From positions 372,001 through 436,000 of the forward strand of contig NZ_CP082923.1 of assembly GCF_019931575.1 (NCBI RefSeq): a stretch of 64,000 nucleotides of DNA. Reading direction: 5' to 3'. Positions 56,685-64,000 of this stretch are shown one piece after another. A model generated the notes under the pieces. That model did no database searches and was not told the DNA's origin. It was given only the letters and a program-made list of their open reading frames with translations. The translations under genes and the position numbers were made by a program. Source of the stretch: Caulobacter segnis (GTDB lineage: Bacteria; Pseudomonadota; Alphaproteobacteria; Caulobacterales; Caulobacteraceae). The first letter of the stretch is position 1, and each line of letters starts with the position of its first letter.

Positions 56685-58085
56685 ATGGCTCAGTATGACG
56701 TCGTCATCATCGGTGGCGGTCCCGGTGGCTACAACGCGGCGACCCGCGCCGGCCAGCTGGGTCTGAAGACCGCGATCGTCGAAGGCCGCGGCAAGCTGGG
56801 CGGCACCTGCCTGAACGTCGGCTGCATGCCCTCGAAGGCCCTGCTGCACGCCTCGGAAATGTACGCGGCCGCGACCGGTCCTGAGTTCGCCAAGCTGGGC
56901 ATCGAGGTGAAGCCGAAGCTGAACCTCGTCCAGATGATGGCCCAGAAGGCCGAGAGCGTCGAAGCCCTGACCAAGGGCGTCGAGTTCCTGATGAAGAAGA
57001 ACAAGGTCGACTACCTGAAGGGCTGGGGCCGCATCGACGGACCCGGCAAGGTGGTCGTGAAGGCCGAGGACGGTTCGGAAACCGTGCTCGAAACCAAGAA
57101 CATCGTGATCGCCACCGGCTCGGAGCCGACCCCGCTGCCGGGCGTGATGATCGACAACAAGCGCATCATCGACTCGACCGGCGCCCTATCGCTGCCGGAA
57201 GTGCCCAAGTCGCTGGTCGTGGTCGGCGCCGGCGTCATCGGCCTGGAGCTGGGCTCGGTCTGGAAGCGCCTGGGCGCTGAGGTCACCGTGGTCGAGTTCC
57301 TTGACCGCATCCTGCCGGGCACCGACGCTGAAGTCGCCACCGCCTTCCAGAAGATCCTGACCAAGCAGGGCTTCAAGTTCTCGCTCGGCGCCAAGGTCAC
57401 CGGCGCCGAAGCCGGCGCCAAGGGCGTCAAGCTGACCCACGAGCCGGTCGCCGGCGGCGAGGCCACGACGATCGAGGCCGACTACGTGCTGGTCGCCATC
57501 GGCCGTCGTCCGTACACCCAAGGCCTGGGCCTGGAGACGGTCGGCATCACGCCGGACAAGCGCGGCATGATCGCCAACGACCACTACAAGACCGGCGTCG
57601 ACGGGATCTGGGTGATCGGCGACGTGACCTCGGGTCCGATGCTGGCCCACAAGGCCGAGGACGAGGCCGTGGCCTGCATCGAGCTGATCGCGGGCAAGGC
57701 CGGCCACGTGAACTACGACATCATCCCCGGCGTCATCTACACCAGCCCCGAGGTCGCCACGGTCGGTAAGACCGAGGAGGACCTGAAGGCCGCGGGCGTC
57801 GCCTACAAGGTCGGCAAGTTCCCGTTCCTGGCCAACAGCCGCGCCAAGATCAACCACGAGACCGACGGCTTCGTGAAGGTGCTGGCCGACGCCAAGACCG
57901 ACCGCATCCTGGGCGCCCACGCCGTGGGTCCCAACGTCGGTGACATGATCGCCGAGATCTGCGTGGCCATGGAATTCGGCGGCGCCTCGGAAGACGTGGC
58001 CCGCACTTGCCACCCGCACCCGACCCGCTCGGAAGCCTTCCGCCAGGCGGCGATGGGCGTCGAGGGCTGGACGATGCAAGCCTAG
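56685..58085 (+). CDS. lpdA: Dihydrolipoamide dehydrogenase (E3)
   Basis: 466 residues: FAD-binding [21 protein letters not shown], redox disulfide Cys42/Cys47 in [16 protein letters not shown]-binding [19 protein letters not shown] and the C-terminal HPHPTRSEA with the catalytic His/Glu pair. It reoxidises the lipoyl groups of OdhB and probably those of pyruvate dehydrogenase. It is separated from odhB by DUF3088 and the VirJ-like gene and has its own 260-base upstream region. Confidence 0.97.
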   Translation: MAQYDVVIIGGGPGGYNAATRAGQLGLKTAIVEGRGKLGGTCLNVGCMPSKALLHASEMYAAATGPEFAKLGIEVKPKLNLVQMMAQKAESVEALTKGVEFLMKKNKVDYLKGWGRIDGPGKVVVKAEDGSETVLETKNIVIATGSEPTPLPGVMIDNKRIIDSTGALSLPEVPKSLVVVGAGVIGLELGSVWKRLGAEVTVVEFLDRILPGTDAEVATAFQKILTKQGFKFSLGAKVTGAEAGAKGVKLTHEPVAGGEATTIEADYVLVAIGRRPYTQGLGLETVGITPDKRGMIANDHYKTGVDGIWVIGDVTSGPMLAHKAEDEAVACIELIAGKAGHVNYDIIPGVIYTSPEVATVGKTEEDLKAAGVAYKVGKFPFLANSRAKINHETDGFVKVLADAKTDRILGAHAVGPNVGDMIAEICVAMEFGGASEDVARTCHPHPTRSEAFRQAAMGVEGWTMQA

Positions 58086-58195
58086 CGATGGGGCAGGCCT
58101 AAGGGCCAGCCGGGCGGGCGACCTGTCCGAAAGTTAATGTTGGCGTTCGCGCAATCGAACGTAGAGTGGCGGGGTTTCGGAGACGGAGCCCCGCC

Positions 58196-58591
58196 ATGTT
58201 TCTGTCCGCCCTGGCCCTGGCCGCCGCCCTTCAGGCCGCGCCGTTGGTCGAAATGCCCGCCGCACCGCCCGTCCAGTTGCCGCCTCCGCGGACCGCCACG
58301 GAAACGCGGGGCGCCAAGCAGCTTAAGGCCTGGCAGGCCAAGCCGCTTGAGACTTGGCAGGCGCGGATGGAGCAGATCGCCAAGTGCCGAGGCTACCGTG
58401 TTGAGCGCGCTCGGGGCGCGGCGGCCGAACCTCCAGTCTCGACCAAGATCCTGGCCCACCGCTCGCCTGGCCTGGCCAAGCGGATGGGCGAGCTGCCGCC
58501 GGCGCACGGCGAGCGCGCGGTTTTGCGCACGGTCGATGGCTGCGCCGTCTCGACCCCGATCGTGGCCCGGATGGACGCCCCTCAGCCCTGA
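58196..58591 (+). CDS. Small secreted protein of unknown function
   Basis: 131 residues from ATG 58196, chosen because GGAG lies seven bases upstream and a signal peptide (MFLSALALAAALQAAP) begins there. The mature part is Pro/Ala-rich at first (VEMPAAPPVQLPPPRTA), then has charged segments and two cysteines (KCRGYR, DGCAVS) that may form a disulfide. I do not recognise the family. The 3' end overlaps the convergent AlkB-like gene by ten bases. Confidence 0.6.
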   Translation: MFLSALALAAALQAAPLVEMPAAPPVQLPPPRTATETRGAKQLKAWQAKPLETWQARMEQIAKCRGYRVERARGAAAEPPVSTKILAHRSPGLAKRMGELPPAHGERAVLRTVDGCAVSTPIVARMDAPQP

Positions 58592-59160
58592 GCCAGCGTC
58601 CTGAACGTCACCGAATAGCGCCGCGCCTCCAGCGGCGGGATGCTGTGCTCCCAGTCCGTCCGTGACGCGCCGCTGAGCAGATAGGCCGAGCGCGGCGCTG
58701 CCTCGAACGCCCGCCGCTCCCAGCCTTGGCCGTTCGCGCGACGGAAGCGGAACCGGCAGGGCGCCAGCAGCGACACCCCCGCCACTTGGCCGAACTCCGG
58801 CCGGTCGCGATGCCAGCCGATCGCCGCGCCCGGCTCGTACAGCGAGATCAGCGCCTGCGCGAGGGCCTCGGGCGCGTGGCCGGTGAAGGCGGCGACCGTT
58901 TCGCGCAGCGGCAGCAGGAAGTCCGGGATCGGCGTGGCGGCGTCCAGGCTGCGGCGACCGAAGTCGTAGCGCCAGCCGAACGAGACCACCTGGCGGTGGC
59001 CAGTGTAGCCCCGGAACTCGAACGGCTTGAACGGCAGGGTCTCGAACCGGGCGGCGAGGTCGCGCTCTTCCGCGGACGAGATCAGCTCCGGGCGATAGCG
59101 CAGGCCTTCGGGCAGGCCGGGCGGCGGCTGGGGCGCGAAGAGGTCGGCTTGCAAGCTCAT
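58582..59160 (-). CDS. AlkB-like 2-oxoglutarate/Fe(II) dioxygenase
   Basis: 192 residues from ATG 59160. The iron triad is His117 and Asp119 (GWHRD) and His172 (WEHSIP); the 2-oxoglutarate-binding arginines are in ARRYSVTFR near the C-terminus. This length and the LYEPGAAIGWHRD motif fit the ABH4/ABH8-like or AlkB-like bacterial group (2OG-FeII_Oxy_2). It could repair alkylated nucleic acids or hydroxylate other substrates. Not the classical E. coli AlkB/Ada context. Confidence 0.88.
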   Translation of the reverse strand: MSLQADLFAPQPPPGLPEGLRYRPELISSAEERDLAARFETLPFKPFEFRGYTGHRQVVSFGWRYDFGRRSLDAATPIPDFLLPLRETVAAFTGHAPEALAQALISLYEPGAAIGWHRDRPEFGQVAGVSLLAPCRFRFRRANGQGWERRAFEAAPRSAYLLSGASRTDWEHSIPPLEARRYSVTFRTLAQG

Positions 59161-59190
59161 GGACGCCTGAGATAGGCGCGCCCCGCCCAC

Positions 59191-59224
59191 GAAAAAGGCC
59201 CCGCCTAGAGGGGAGGCGGGGCCT
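59191..59224 (-). terminator. Intrinsic terminator after the chemoreceptor gene
   Basis: On the minus strand AGGCCCCGCCT and AGGCGGGGCCT form an 11-bp stem, 7-base loop, then TTTTT. It separates the chemoreceptor gene from the AlkB-like gene on the same strand. Confidence 0.9.
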
Positions 59225-59278
59225 AAGTCGCTTGAGGGGAGAAACGCCCCGAAACGCGGGCGGTACGCGTACTAAAGC

Positions 59279-61291
59279 CTAGAACTCTTCCCAGTCGTCG
59301 CTGGAGGCCTGGGGCGAGGCGCCCACGGCCTTGGCCAGCTTGGCCTGGGCGGCGGCGACCGGGTTGGCGCCGGGACGGCTGGTCTGGGTGGCCAGGGCCG
59401 GACCCTTGCTGGACGCCGGCGCGGCCGGGCGCGGGGCGGGGGCCGCCGGACGCGGAGCCGAGCGGCTGGTCGAAGCGCTGACCGCGACGCTGGCCGCGCC
59501 CGAGGCGCCGCCGACGCGGAACTTCGAGATCATCTGCACCAGGTTGCCGGCCTCGCTCTTCAGCGAGTGCGCCGCGGCGGTCGACTGCTCGACCATGGCG
59601 GCGTTCTGCTGGACGGTCTGGTCCATCTGGTTGACGGCGGCGTTGACCTGGTTGAGGCCGGTGGCCTGCTCCTGGCCCGACGACGCGATCTCGCCGACCA
59701 GGGCGTCGATTTCGCCGACCTTGACGACGATGGCCTGAAGGGCCTCGCCCGTCTGGCCGACCATGCTGACGCCTTGGTTGACCTGCTGCGACGAGGTCGA
59801 GATCAGGGTCTTGATCTCCTTGGCGGCGTCGGCCGAGCGCTGGGCCAGGGCCCGCACTTCCTGGGCGACGACCGCGAAGCCGCGGCCGGCTTCGCCCGCC
59901 CGCGCCGCCTCGACGCCGGCGTTCAGGGCCAGCAGATTGGTCTGGAAGGCGATCTCGTCGATCACGCCGATGATCTGGCTGATCGACTGCGACGACTTCT
60001 CGATCTCGTTCATCGCGTTGACGGCGTTGCTGACCACGACGCTGGAGCGCTCGGCGTCGCCGCGGGCCGAGCCCACGACCTTGCTGGCTTCCAGGGCGCC
60101 GGCCGACGAGCGACGCACCGTGGCGGTGATCTCGTCCAGGGCGGCGGCGGTTTCTTCCAGGCTGGCGGCCTGCTGCTCGGTGCGGCGCGACAGGTCGTCG
60201 GAGGCCGAGGCGATTTCGTCCGAGCCGGCGCCGATGCCCCTGGCGGAGTTGACGATGGTGCGCATCGCTTCTTCCAGCTGCACGATGGCGCCGTTGAAGT
60301 CGGTTTGCAGGCGCTGGTAGGCCTCGGGAAATTCCTGATCGAGACGGTAGGTCAGGTCGCCATCGGCCAGATGGTTCAGGGCGGAGGCGATGACCTCCAT
60401 GACCATGGCCTGCTCCTTGGCGGCGGCCTCGGCGATTTCCTGGTTACGGCGGCGCTCGGCTTCGGTCTCGGCGTTGGCGCGGGCCTGGGCGGCCTCGGCG
60501 GTGCGCAGGGCCACGGCGTTGTCCTTGAACACCTGGACCGAGCGGGCCATGGCGCCGACCTCGTCCTTGCGCTCGGCGCCCTTGACCTCGACATCGACCG
60601 AGCCGTTGGCCAGGACTTCCATGGTCTTGGCGGTGGCGGCCAGCGGGGCGGCGATCTTGGAGCGACCGATCCACAGGGCCAGCACCAGGGCGGCGCTGGC
60701 GGCGATCAGGCCGAACAGGATCGAGAAGATCTGCCCCGCGGCGGCCTCCTTGGAGGCCTTCTCGACCATCCGCGCCGTCTCGGCGGTGTGGGTGTTGGTG
60801 TAGGCGTTGACGTCCGCGGTCAGCTTGGTGATTTGCGGATCGATCTCGACCATCACCATCTTGGCCGCGTCGTTCATGTTCTGCTGGCCGAGGTCCGCGC
60901 CGCTGCGGGCGCTGGCGTAGATTTTGTCGAGACGCGTCTTGAACTCGTTCACGGTCTTGGTCGTGTCAGGCTCGGACTTCTTTACGCCGGCCAGCAGGGT
61001 GGTGGCTTCCTTGTAGGCGATGTCCAGATCCTCGCTGGCGTCCTTGCCCTCGGCCGAGGCGCCGTCATAGGCGATCGTCCGGTAGGCGGCGTAGCCCATC
61101 GTCGCGACGCGGCGGCTGAACCGCGCGATGTTCAGCTCGGCGGGGGCGCGCTGTTCCACCAGAATCTTGGTGTTGGCCTCGACCTTGCGCGCCTGCACGA
61201 CGCCGAGGCCCACGATCACCAGGGCGATCAGGGTCAGGATGACGGCGGGCAGGGCCACCTTGGTGGAGATCTTCAGATCGTCGAACTTCAT
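59279..61291 (-). CDS. Methyl-accepting chemotaxis protein
   Basis: 670 residues: TM1 (about 13-33), a periplasmic helical domain of about 150 residues (four-helix-bundle type), TM2 (about 188-208), HAMP (SKIAAPLAATAKTMEVLANG), then a long cytoplasmic signalling region whose hairpin tip reads EIAFQTNLLALNAGVEAARAGEAGRGFAVVAQEVRALAQRS. The C-terminal linker is Ala/Pro-rich and ends in DDWEEF, which resembles the NWETF tether for CheR/CheB. It senses a small periplasmic ligand and controls CheA. The upstream region holds a CtrA-like site and a terminator follows. Confidence 0.95.
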   Translation of the reverse strand: MKFDDLKISTKVALPAVILTLIALVIVGLGVVQARKVEANTKILVEQRAPAELNIARFSRRVATMGYAAYRTIAYDGASAEGKDASEDLDIAYKEATTLLAGVKKSEPDTTKTVNEFKTRLDKIYASARSGADLGQQNMNDAAKMVMVEIDPQITKLTADVNAYTNTHTAETARMVEKASKEAAAGQIFSILFGLIAASAALVLALWIGRSKIAAPLAATAKTMEVLANGSVDVEVKGAERKDEVGAMARSVQVFKDNAVALRTAEAAQARANAETEAERRRNQEIAEAAAKEQAMVMEVIASALNHLADGDLTYRLDQEFPEAYQRLQTDFNGAIVQLEEAMRTIVNSARGIGAGSDEIASASDDLSRRTEQQAASLEETAAALDEITATVRRSSAGALEASKVVGSARGDAERSSVVVSNAVNAMNEIEKSSQSISQIIGVIDEIAFQTNLLALNAGVEAARAGEAGRGFAVVAQEVRALAQRSADAAKEIKTLISTSSQQVNQGVSMVGQTGEALQAIVVKVGEIDALVGEIASSGQEQATGLNQVNAAVNQMDQTVQQNAAMVEQSTAAAHSLKSEAGNLVQMISKFRVGGASGAASVAVSASTSRSAPRPAAPAPRPAAPASSKGPALATQTSRPGANPVAAAQAKLAKAVGASPQASSDDWEEF

Positions 61292-61359
61292 CGGAGCCTC
61301 GTGCGGCGGCGCGCTCGCGGAGAACGTGCGTTTTCACGTCTAGAAGACCGGCAGGCCCG

Positions 61360-61374
61360 TAAAATCGCGGTTAA
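61360..61374. promoter_or_regulatory. CtrA-like site upstream of the chemoreceptor gene
   Basis: TAAA-N7-TTAA differs by one base from the CtrA consensus TTAA-N7-TTAA and lies about 70 bases before the ATG. Chemotaxis genes are known CtrA targets in Caulobacter, but about one such near-match is expected by chance in 64 kb of this composition. Confidence 0.35.
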
Positions 61375-61427
61375 TGCCCCGCTCCAATTGGGTTTTCGCG
61401 ACGTTCCGCCGCACCCATCGCGGGTAT

Positions 61428-62357
61428 TCAGGCCTTGGGATGCGCCGCCTGGTAGGCCGCCAGCAGGCCGGCCGCGTCGACCTGGGTGTAGCGCTGGGTC
61501 GTCGAAAGCGAGGCGTGGCCCAGGAGATCCTGGATCGCCCGGAGGTCCGCGCCGGCCCCCAGCAGGTGGGTGGCGAAGGCGTGGCGGAAGGCGTGCGGCG
61601 TGACGCGGTCGGAAAGGCCCAGGCGCCCGCGCAAGGTCTGGACCAGCCCCTGGACGTGGCGTGGCGACAGCGGCCCGCCGCGCTTGGCGCGGAACAGCGG
61701 CTCGTCGGGACCCAGCACGAAAGGCAGCTCGTCGACATAGGTGGCGACGGCGTCGCGCACGGCGTCCAGCACCGGGACGATGCGGGTCTTGCCGCCCTTG
61801 CCCGTGATGCGCAGGGCCTGCCCCAGCGGCGCGTCGGCCCAGGTCAGTGACAGGGCCTCGCTGATCCGCAGGCCGCAGCCCCACAGCAGGGTCAGGACCG
61901 CCTCGTCGCGGGCGGTCTCCCAGGGCTCGCGCTCGGTGTCCTCGGCCGCCTCGGTGATCAGGCCGCGCGCCTGATCCTCGGAGACGGGACGGGGCAGGCC
62001 GACCTTCAGGCGCGGGCCGCGCACCAGCTCGACGGCGGCGTTGGCCACGCCGTGACGCTGGTCCAGATAGCGGTGGAAGGCGCGGATCGACGACAGGGCC
62101 TGGGCGATCGAGCGCGGGGCCAGGGCGTCCTCGCCCTGTCTGCGGAAGGCCAGGTAGCCGCGCAGGTCGGCGGTCGAGATTTCGCCCATGGCGGAAAGGC
62201 TCACGGCCTCGCCCCGATGCCGCTCCAGGAAGTTCAGATAGGCCAGGACGTTGTCGCCATAGGCCCGCACCGTGCGCGGCGAGGCCCGGCGCTCCAGCGT
62301 CAGGTAGTCCAGCCAGGCGGCGTAGGCCTGGCGCCCAGACCTGACGCCTGGCGTCAT
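61428..62357 (-). CDS. xerC: Tyrosine recombinase XerC
   Basis: 309 residues: an N-terminal SAM-like DNA-binding domain (WLDYLTLERRASPRTVRAYGDNVLAYLNFL) and a catalytic domain with Arg164 (CGLRISEAL), Lys187 (GKGGK), His255/Arg258 (HAFRHAFATH), His281 (LGHASLSTT) and nucleophile Tyr290 (RYTQV). It resolves chromosome dimers at dif together with XerD. The ATG overlaps the DUF484 stop in ATGA. The DUF484-xerC pair is a conserved arrangement in proteobacteria, which favours XerC over XerD or a mobile integrase. Confidence 0.94.
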   Translation of the reverse strand: MTPGVRSGRQAYAAWLDYLTLERRASPRTVRAYGDNVLAYLNFLERHRGEAVSLSAMGEISTADLRGYLAFRRQGEDALAPRSIAQALSSIRAFHRYLDQRHGVANAAVELVRGPRLKVGLPRPVSEDQARGLITEAAEDTEREPWETARDEAVLTLLWGCGLRISEALSLTWADAPLGQALRITGKGGKTRIVPVLDAVRDAVATYVDELPFVLGPDEPLFRAKRGGPLSPRHVQGLVQTLRGRLGLSDRVTPHAFRHAFATHLLGAGADLRAIQDLLGHASLSTTQRYTQVDAAGLLAAYQAAHPKA

Positions 62358-63031
62358 AGGACGGGCCAGCGCTCGGCCGTGCGCTCGACGACGCGGGCCA
62401 GGAAGTTGACCAGCTCGGCGCCCATGTCCGGTGTGAAGCCTTCGGGATCCTTGGAGCCGAAGGCGATGAGGGCCTCGCGACGCGGCTCCCAGATGGCCAT
62501 GCGGACCAGGGCCATGCTGCGGATGGTCTCAGCGCGGTCGCCGAACAGCGGCAGGGCCGGGGCGAAGAAGCCCATGCGGGCGATCGGCGCCTCGCCCACG
62601 ATCATGTCGACCTGGCCCTCGGCCAGGGCGAACCAGCCGGCCGGGACGCGGCTGGGACCTTCCAGGGCGACGATGCCGGCAGTCAGGCCGAAGCGCAGCA
62701 TCGCCATTTCGTCGACGCGACGGGCGAGGTCGGCGTGATTGCGGGCGTCGAGCATGTCGATCACCGCGGCGTGGGTCTGCGCCTGGGCCGAATAGTTGGC
62801 GCGGGCGTTGGCCTCGATCGCCTGGCGGACGCTGGCCTCGCGCTGGTGGGCGGCGGCGGCGCGGGCCAGGGCGGCGGGGCCGAAATCGATGACGTTGGCC
62901 GCGTCGACCCGCAGGCCCAGCTCGCCCAGCAGGTTCTCGTCCTGGCGCAGGAATTCCGGCTGGACGCGCAGGAAGTCGCGCACGCTTTCCGCGTCGACGG
63001 GTTTCCTGTTGGCGTTCGTCGCGTCGCTCAT
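62354..63031 (-). CDS. DUF484 family protein
   Basis: 225 residues from MSDATNANRKPV; two further ATGs lie just upstream at 63037 and 63049. The N-terminus SVRDFLRVQPEFLRQDENLL is the DUF484 marker; the rest folds like a GAF domain (MLRFGLTAGIVALEG ... RSMALVRMAIWEPRREALIAFGSKDPEGFTPDMG). Its role is unknown, but it is usually coupled to xerC, as here. It is divergent from priA. Confidence 0.9.
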   Translation of the reverse strand: MSDATNANRKPVDAESVRDFLRVQPEFLRQDENLLGELGLRVDAANVIDFGPAALARAAAAHQREASVRQAIEANARANYSAQAQTHAAVIDMLDARNHADLARRVDEMAMLRFGLTAGIVALEGPSRVPAGWFALAEGQVDMIVGEAPIARMGFFAPALPLFGDRAETIRSMALVRMAIWEPRREALIAFGSKDPEGFTPDMGAELVNFLARVVERTAERWPVL

Positions 63032-63156
63032 CGTCATCCCCACCGGCAAAAAGACTCTCCGTCCCGATGAAGCGCCAAGACGGTTAATGTCCGCTTGATG
63101 ATGATGCGCGCGCCGCTCTCGACCTGGGGACGGTTTGGCGGCAAAAGCATCCGGCC

Positions 63157-64000
63157 ATGTCCCGTATCGCTTCCGTCCTTCTGCCGATGCCGTTGCCGGA
63201 GGCCTTCGACTACGCCGAGCCGGAGGGACTCGATCTGAGCATCGGCGACCACGTCGCCGTGCCGCTGGGCCCGCGCGTGATTCGCGGCGTGGTCACCGCC
63301 CTGCGCGACGGGACGGGTGGCAACCGGCCGCTGAAGGTCGTGCAGGGCCGCGTCGACGATCCGCCGCTGCCGCCGGGCGTGCTGGCCTTCGTCGAGTGGG
63401 CCGCGCGCTATTCGGTGGACCTGCCCGGCTGGCCGCTGGCCATGGCCCTGCGCGGCCTGCGCCATCCGCCGCCCAAGCCCGACAAGGTGCTGGTCCTGAC
63501 CGGCGCCCAGCCCGCTCGCATGACCCCGGCCCGCCTGAAGGTGCTGGCCGCCGCCGAGGGGGTGAAGCTTTCCGGCGCGGCCCTGGCCTCGACCGCCGGC
63601 GTCTCGGCCGGGGTGGTCAAGGGCCTGGTCGACGAGGGCGTCCTGGCGGTCGACTTCGTGGAGCCCGAGCGCGGCCTGCCGCAGCCCGACCTCTCCTTGC
63701 CGCCACGCGACCTGAACCCCGGCCAGGCCGCCTGCGTCGAGGTGTTGACGCAGATGCTGGACGCCGGCGGCTTCCAGGCGGCGCTGCTGGACGGGGTGAC
63801 GGGGTCGGGCAAGACCGAGGTCTATCTGGAGACCGTCGCCGCCGCCCTGAAGGATCCGGACGCCCAGGTCCTGGTGCTGCTGCCCGAGATCGCCCTGACC
63901 CAGGCGGTCCTGGCCCGCTTCGAGCAGCGGTTCGGCGCGCTCCCGGCCGAGTGGCACTCGGGCGTCTCGCCGCCGCGCCGCCGGCAGGTGTGGGAGGCGG
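63157..64000 (+). CDS. priA: Primosomal helicase PriA, N-terminal part
   Basis: The frame starts at ATG 63157 (MSRIASVLLPMPLPEAFDY) and runs off the window end after 281 codons. The N-terminal 3'-DNA-binding domain is seen in VPLGPRVIRGVVTAL, and the helicase begins with Walker A GVTGSGKT (213-220) followed by EVYLETVAAALKDPDAQVLVLLPEIALT. PriA restarts stalled replication forks by loading DnaB. The rest of the helicase and the zinc-binding insertion lie beyond the window. Confidence 0.95.
   Translation, partial: MSRIASVLLPMPLPEAFDYAEPEGLDLSIGDHVAVPLGPRVIRGVVTALRDGTGGNRPLKVVQGRVDDPPLPPGVLAFVEWAARYSVDLPGWPLAMALRGLRHPPPKPDKVLVLTGAQPARMTPARLKVLAAAEGVKLSGAALASTAGVSAGVVKGLVDEGVLAVDFVEPERGLPQPDLSLPPRDLNPGQAACVEVLTQMLDAGGFQAALLDGVTGSGKTEVYLETVAAALKDPDAQVLVLLPEIALTQAVLARFEQRFGALPAEWHSGVSPPRRRQVWEA

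Overview
The window looks like a chromosomal segment of a Caulobacter-type alphaproteobacterium. The basis is very high G+C, several TonB-dependent receptors, two strings of housekeeping genes of the kind found together in Caulobacter (obgE-proB and rplU-rpmA; sucCD-odhAB-lpdA, DUF484-xerC and priA), an ObgE/CgtA of 354 residues, GANTC sites at a promoter and an MCP with a WEEF tail. This genus assignment is inference from gene content, not from a database search. I saw no insertion sequences, phage genes, CRISPR arrays, tRNAs or rRNAs, and no block of clearly foreign composition.

Layout. 1-9.6 kb is a mostly minus-strand run: an ABC transporter fragment, a TTG-initiated tyrosine phosphatase (+), a DUF4170 protein, cysQ, pmbA, a MAPEG protein, an M14 peptidase, ubiD, proB and obgE; the last four (M14-ubiD-proB-obgE) are tightly packed. 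9.8-14.4 kb holds an unknown protein, a GNAT, rpmA-rplU with a clear promoter and terminator, and a zinc-type pair (polytopic membrane protein plus His-rich CobW/COG0523 GTPase) behind a Zur-box-like palindrome. 14.6-25.3 kb is accessory: ExbD, WD40, nitroreductase, mtgA, GNAT, a MucR-like protein lacking its zinc cysteine, VOC and DUF899 proteins, two MarR/target pairs with visible operators, and modE/modAB without modC.

25.3-30 kb encodes a TonB receptor, an acyl-CoA dehydrogenase and a LuxR-type regulator without luxI, tied together by two almost identical 16-bp palindromes. 30-37 kb is a TetR-controlled RND pump (adaptor, RND transporter, NodT-like channel) with a small leader ORF and a terminator between the adaptor and transporter genes. 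36.9-45 kb has a LytTR membrane regulator divergent from DUF2306-DUF2141-carotenoid oxygenase, then TetR, TonB receptor and MFS genes. 45-48.4 kb is one 1122-residue protein combining a GH18-like domain, a polysaccharide deacetylase and a GT2 synthase.

48.7-58.1 kb is a TCA-cycle locus (sucC, sucD, odhA, odhB, lpdA), with DUF3088 and VirJ-like genes inserted before lpdA and strong intercistronic hairpins. 58.2-64 kb holds a small secreted protein, an AlkB-like dioxygenase, a chemoreceptor, xerC, DUF484 and the 5' part of priA.

The most promising leads are the LuxR solo/TonB receptor/acyl-CoA dehydrogenase regulon, the putative Zur-controlled metal module, the LytTR-carotenoid oxygenase cluster, the trimodular polysaccharide enzyme, and two MarR circuits whose operators can be read directly. 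All functional calls come from reading translated sequence and motifs by eye.
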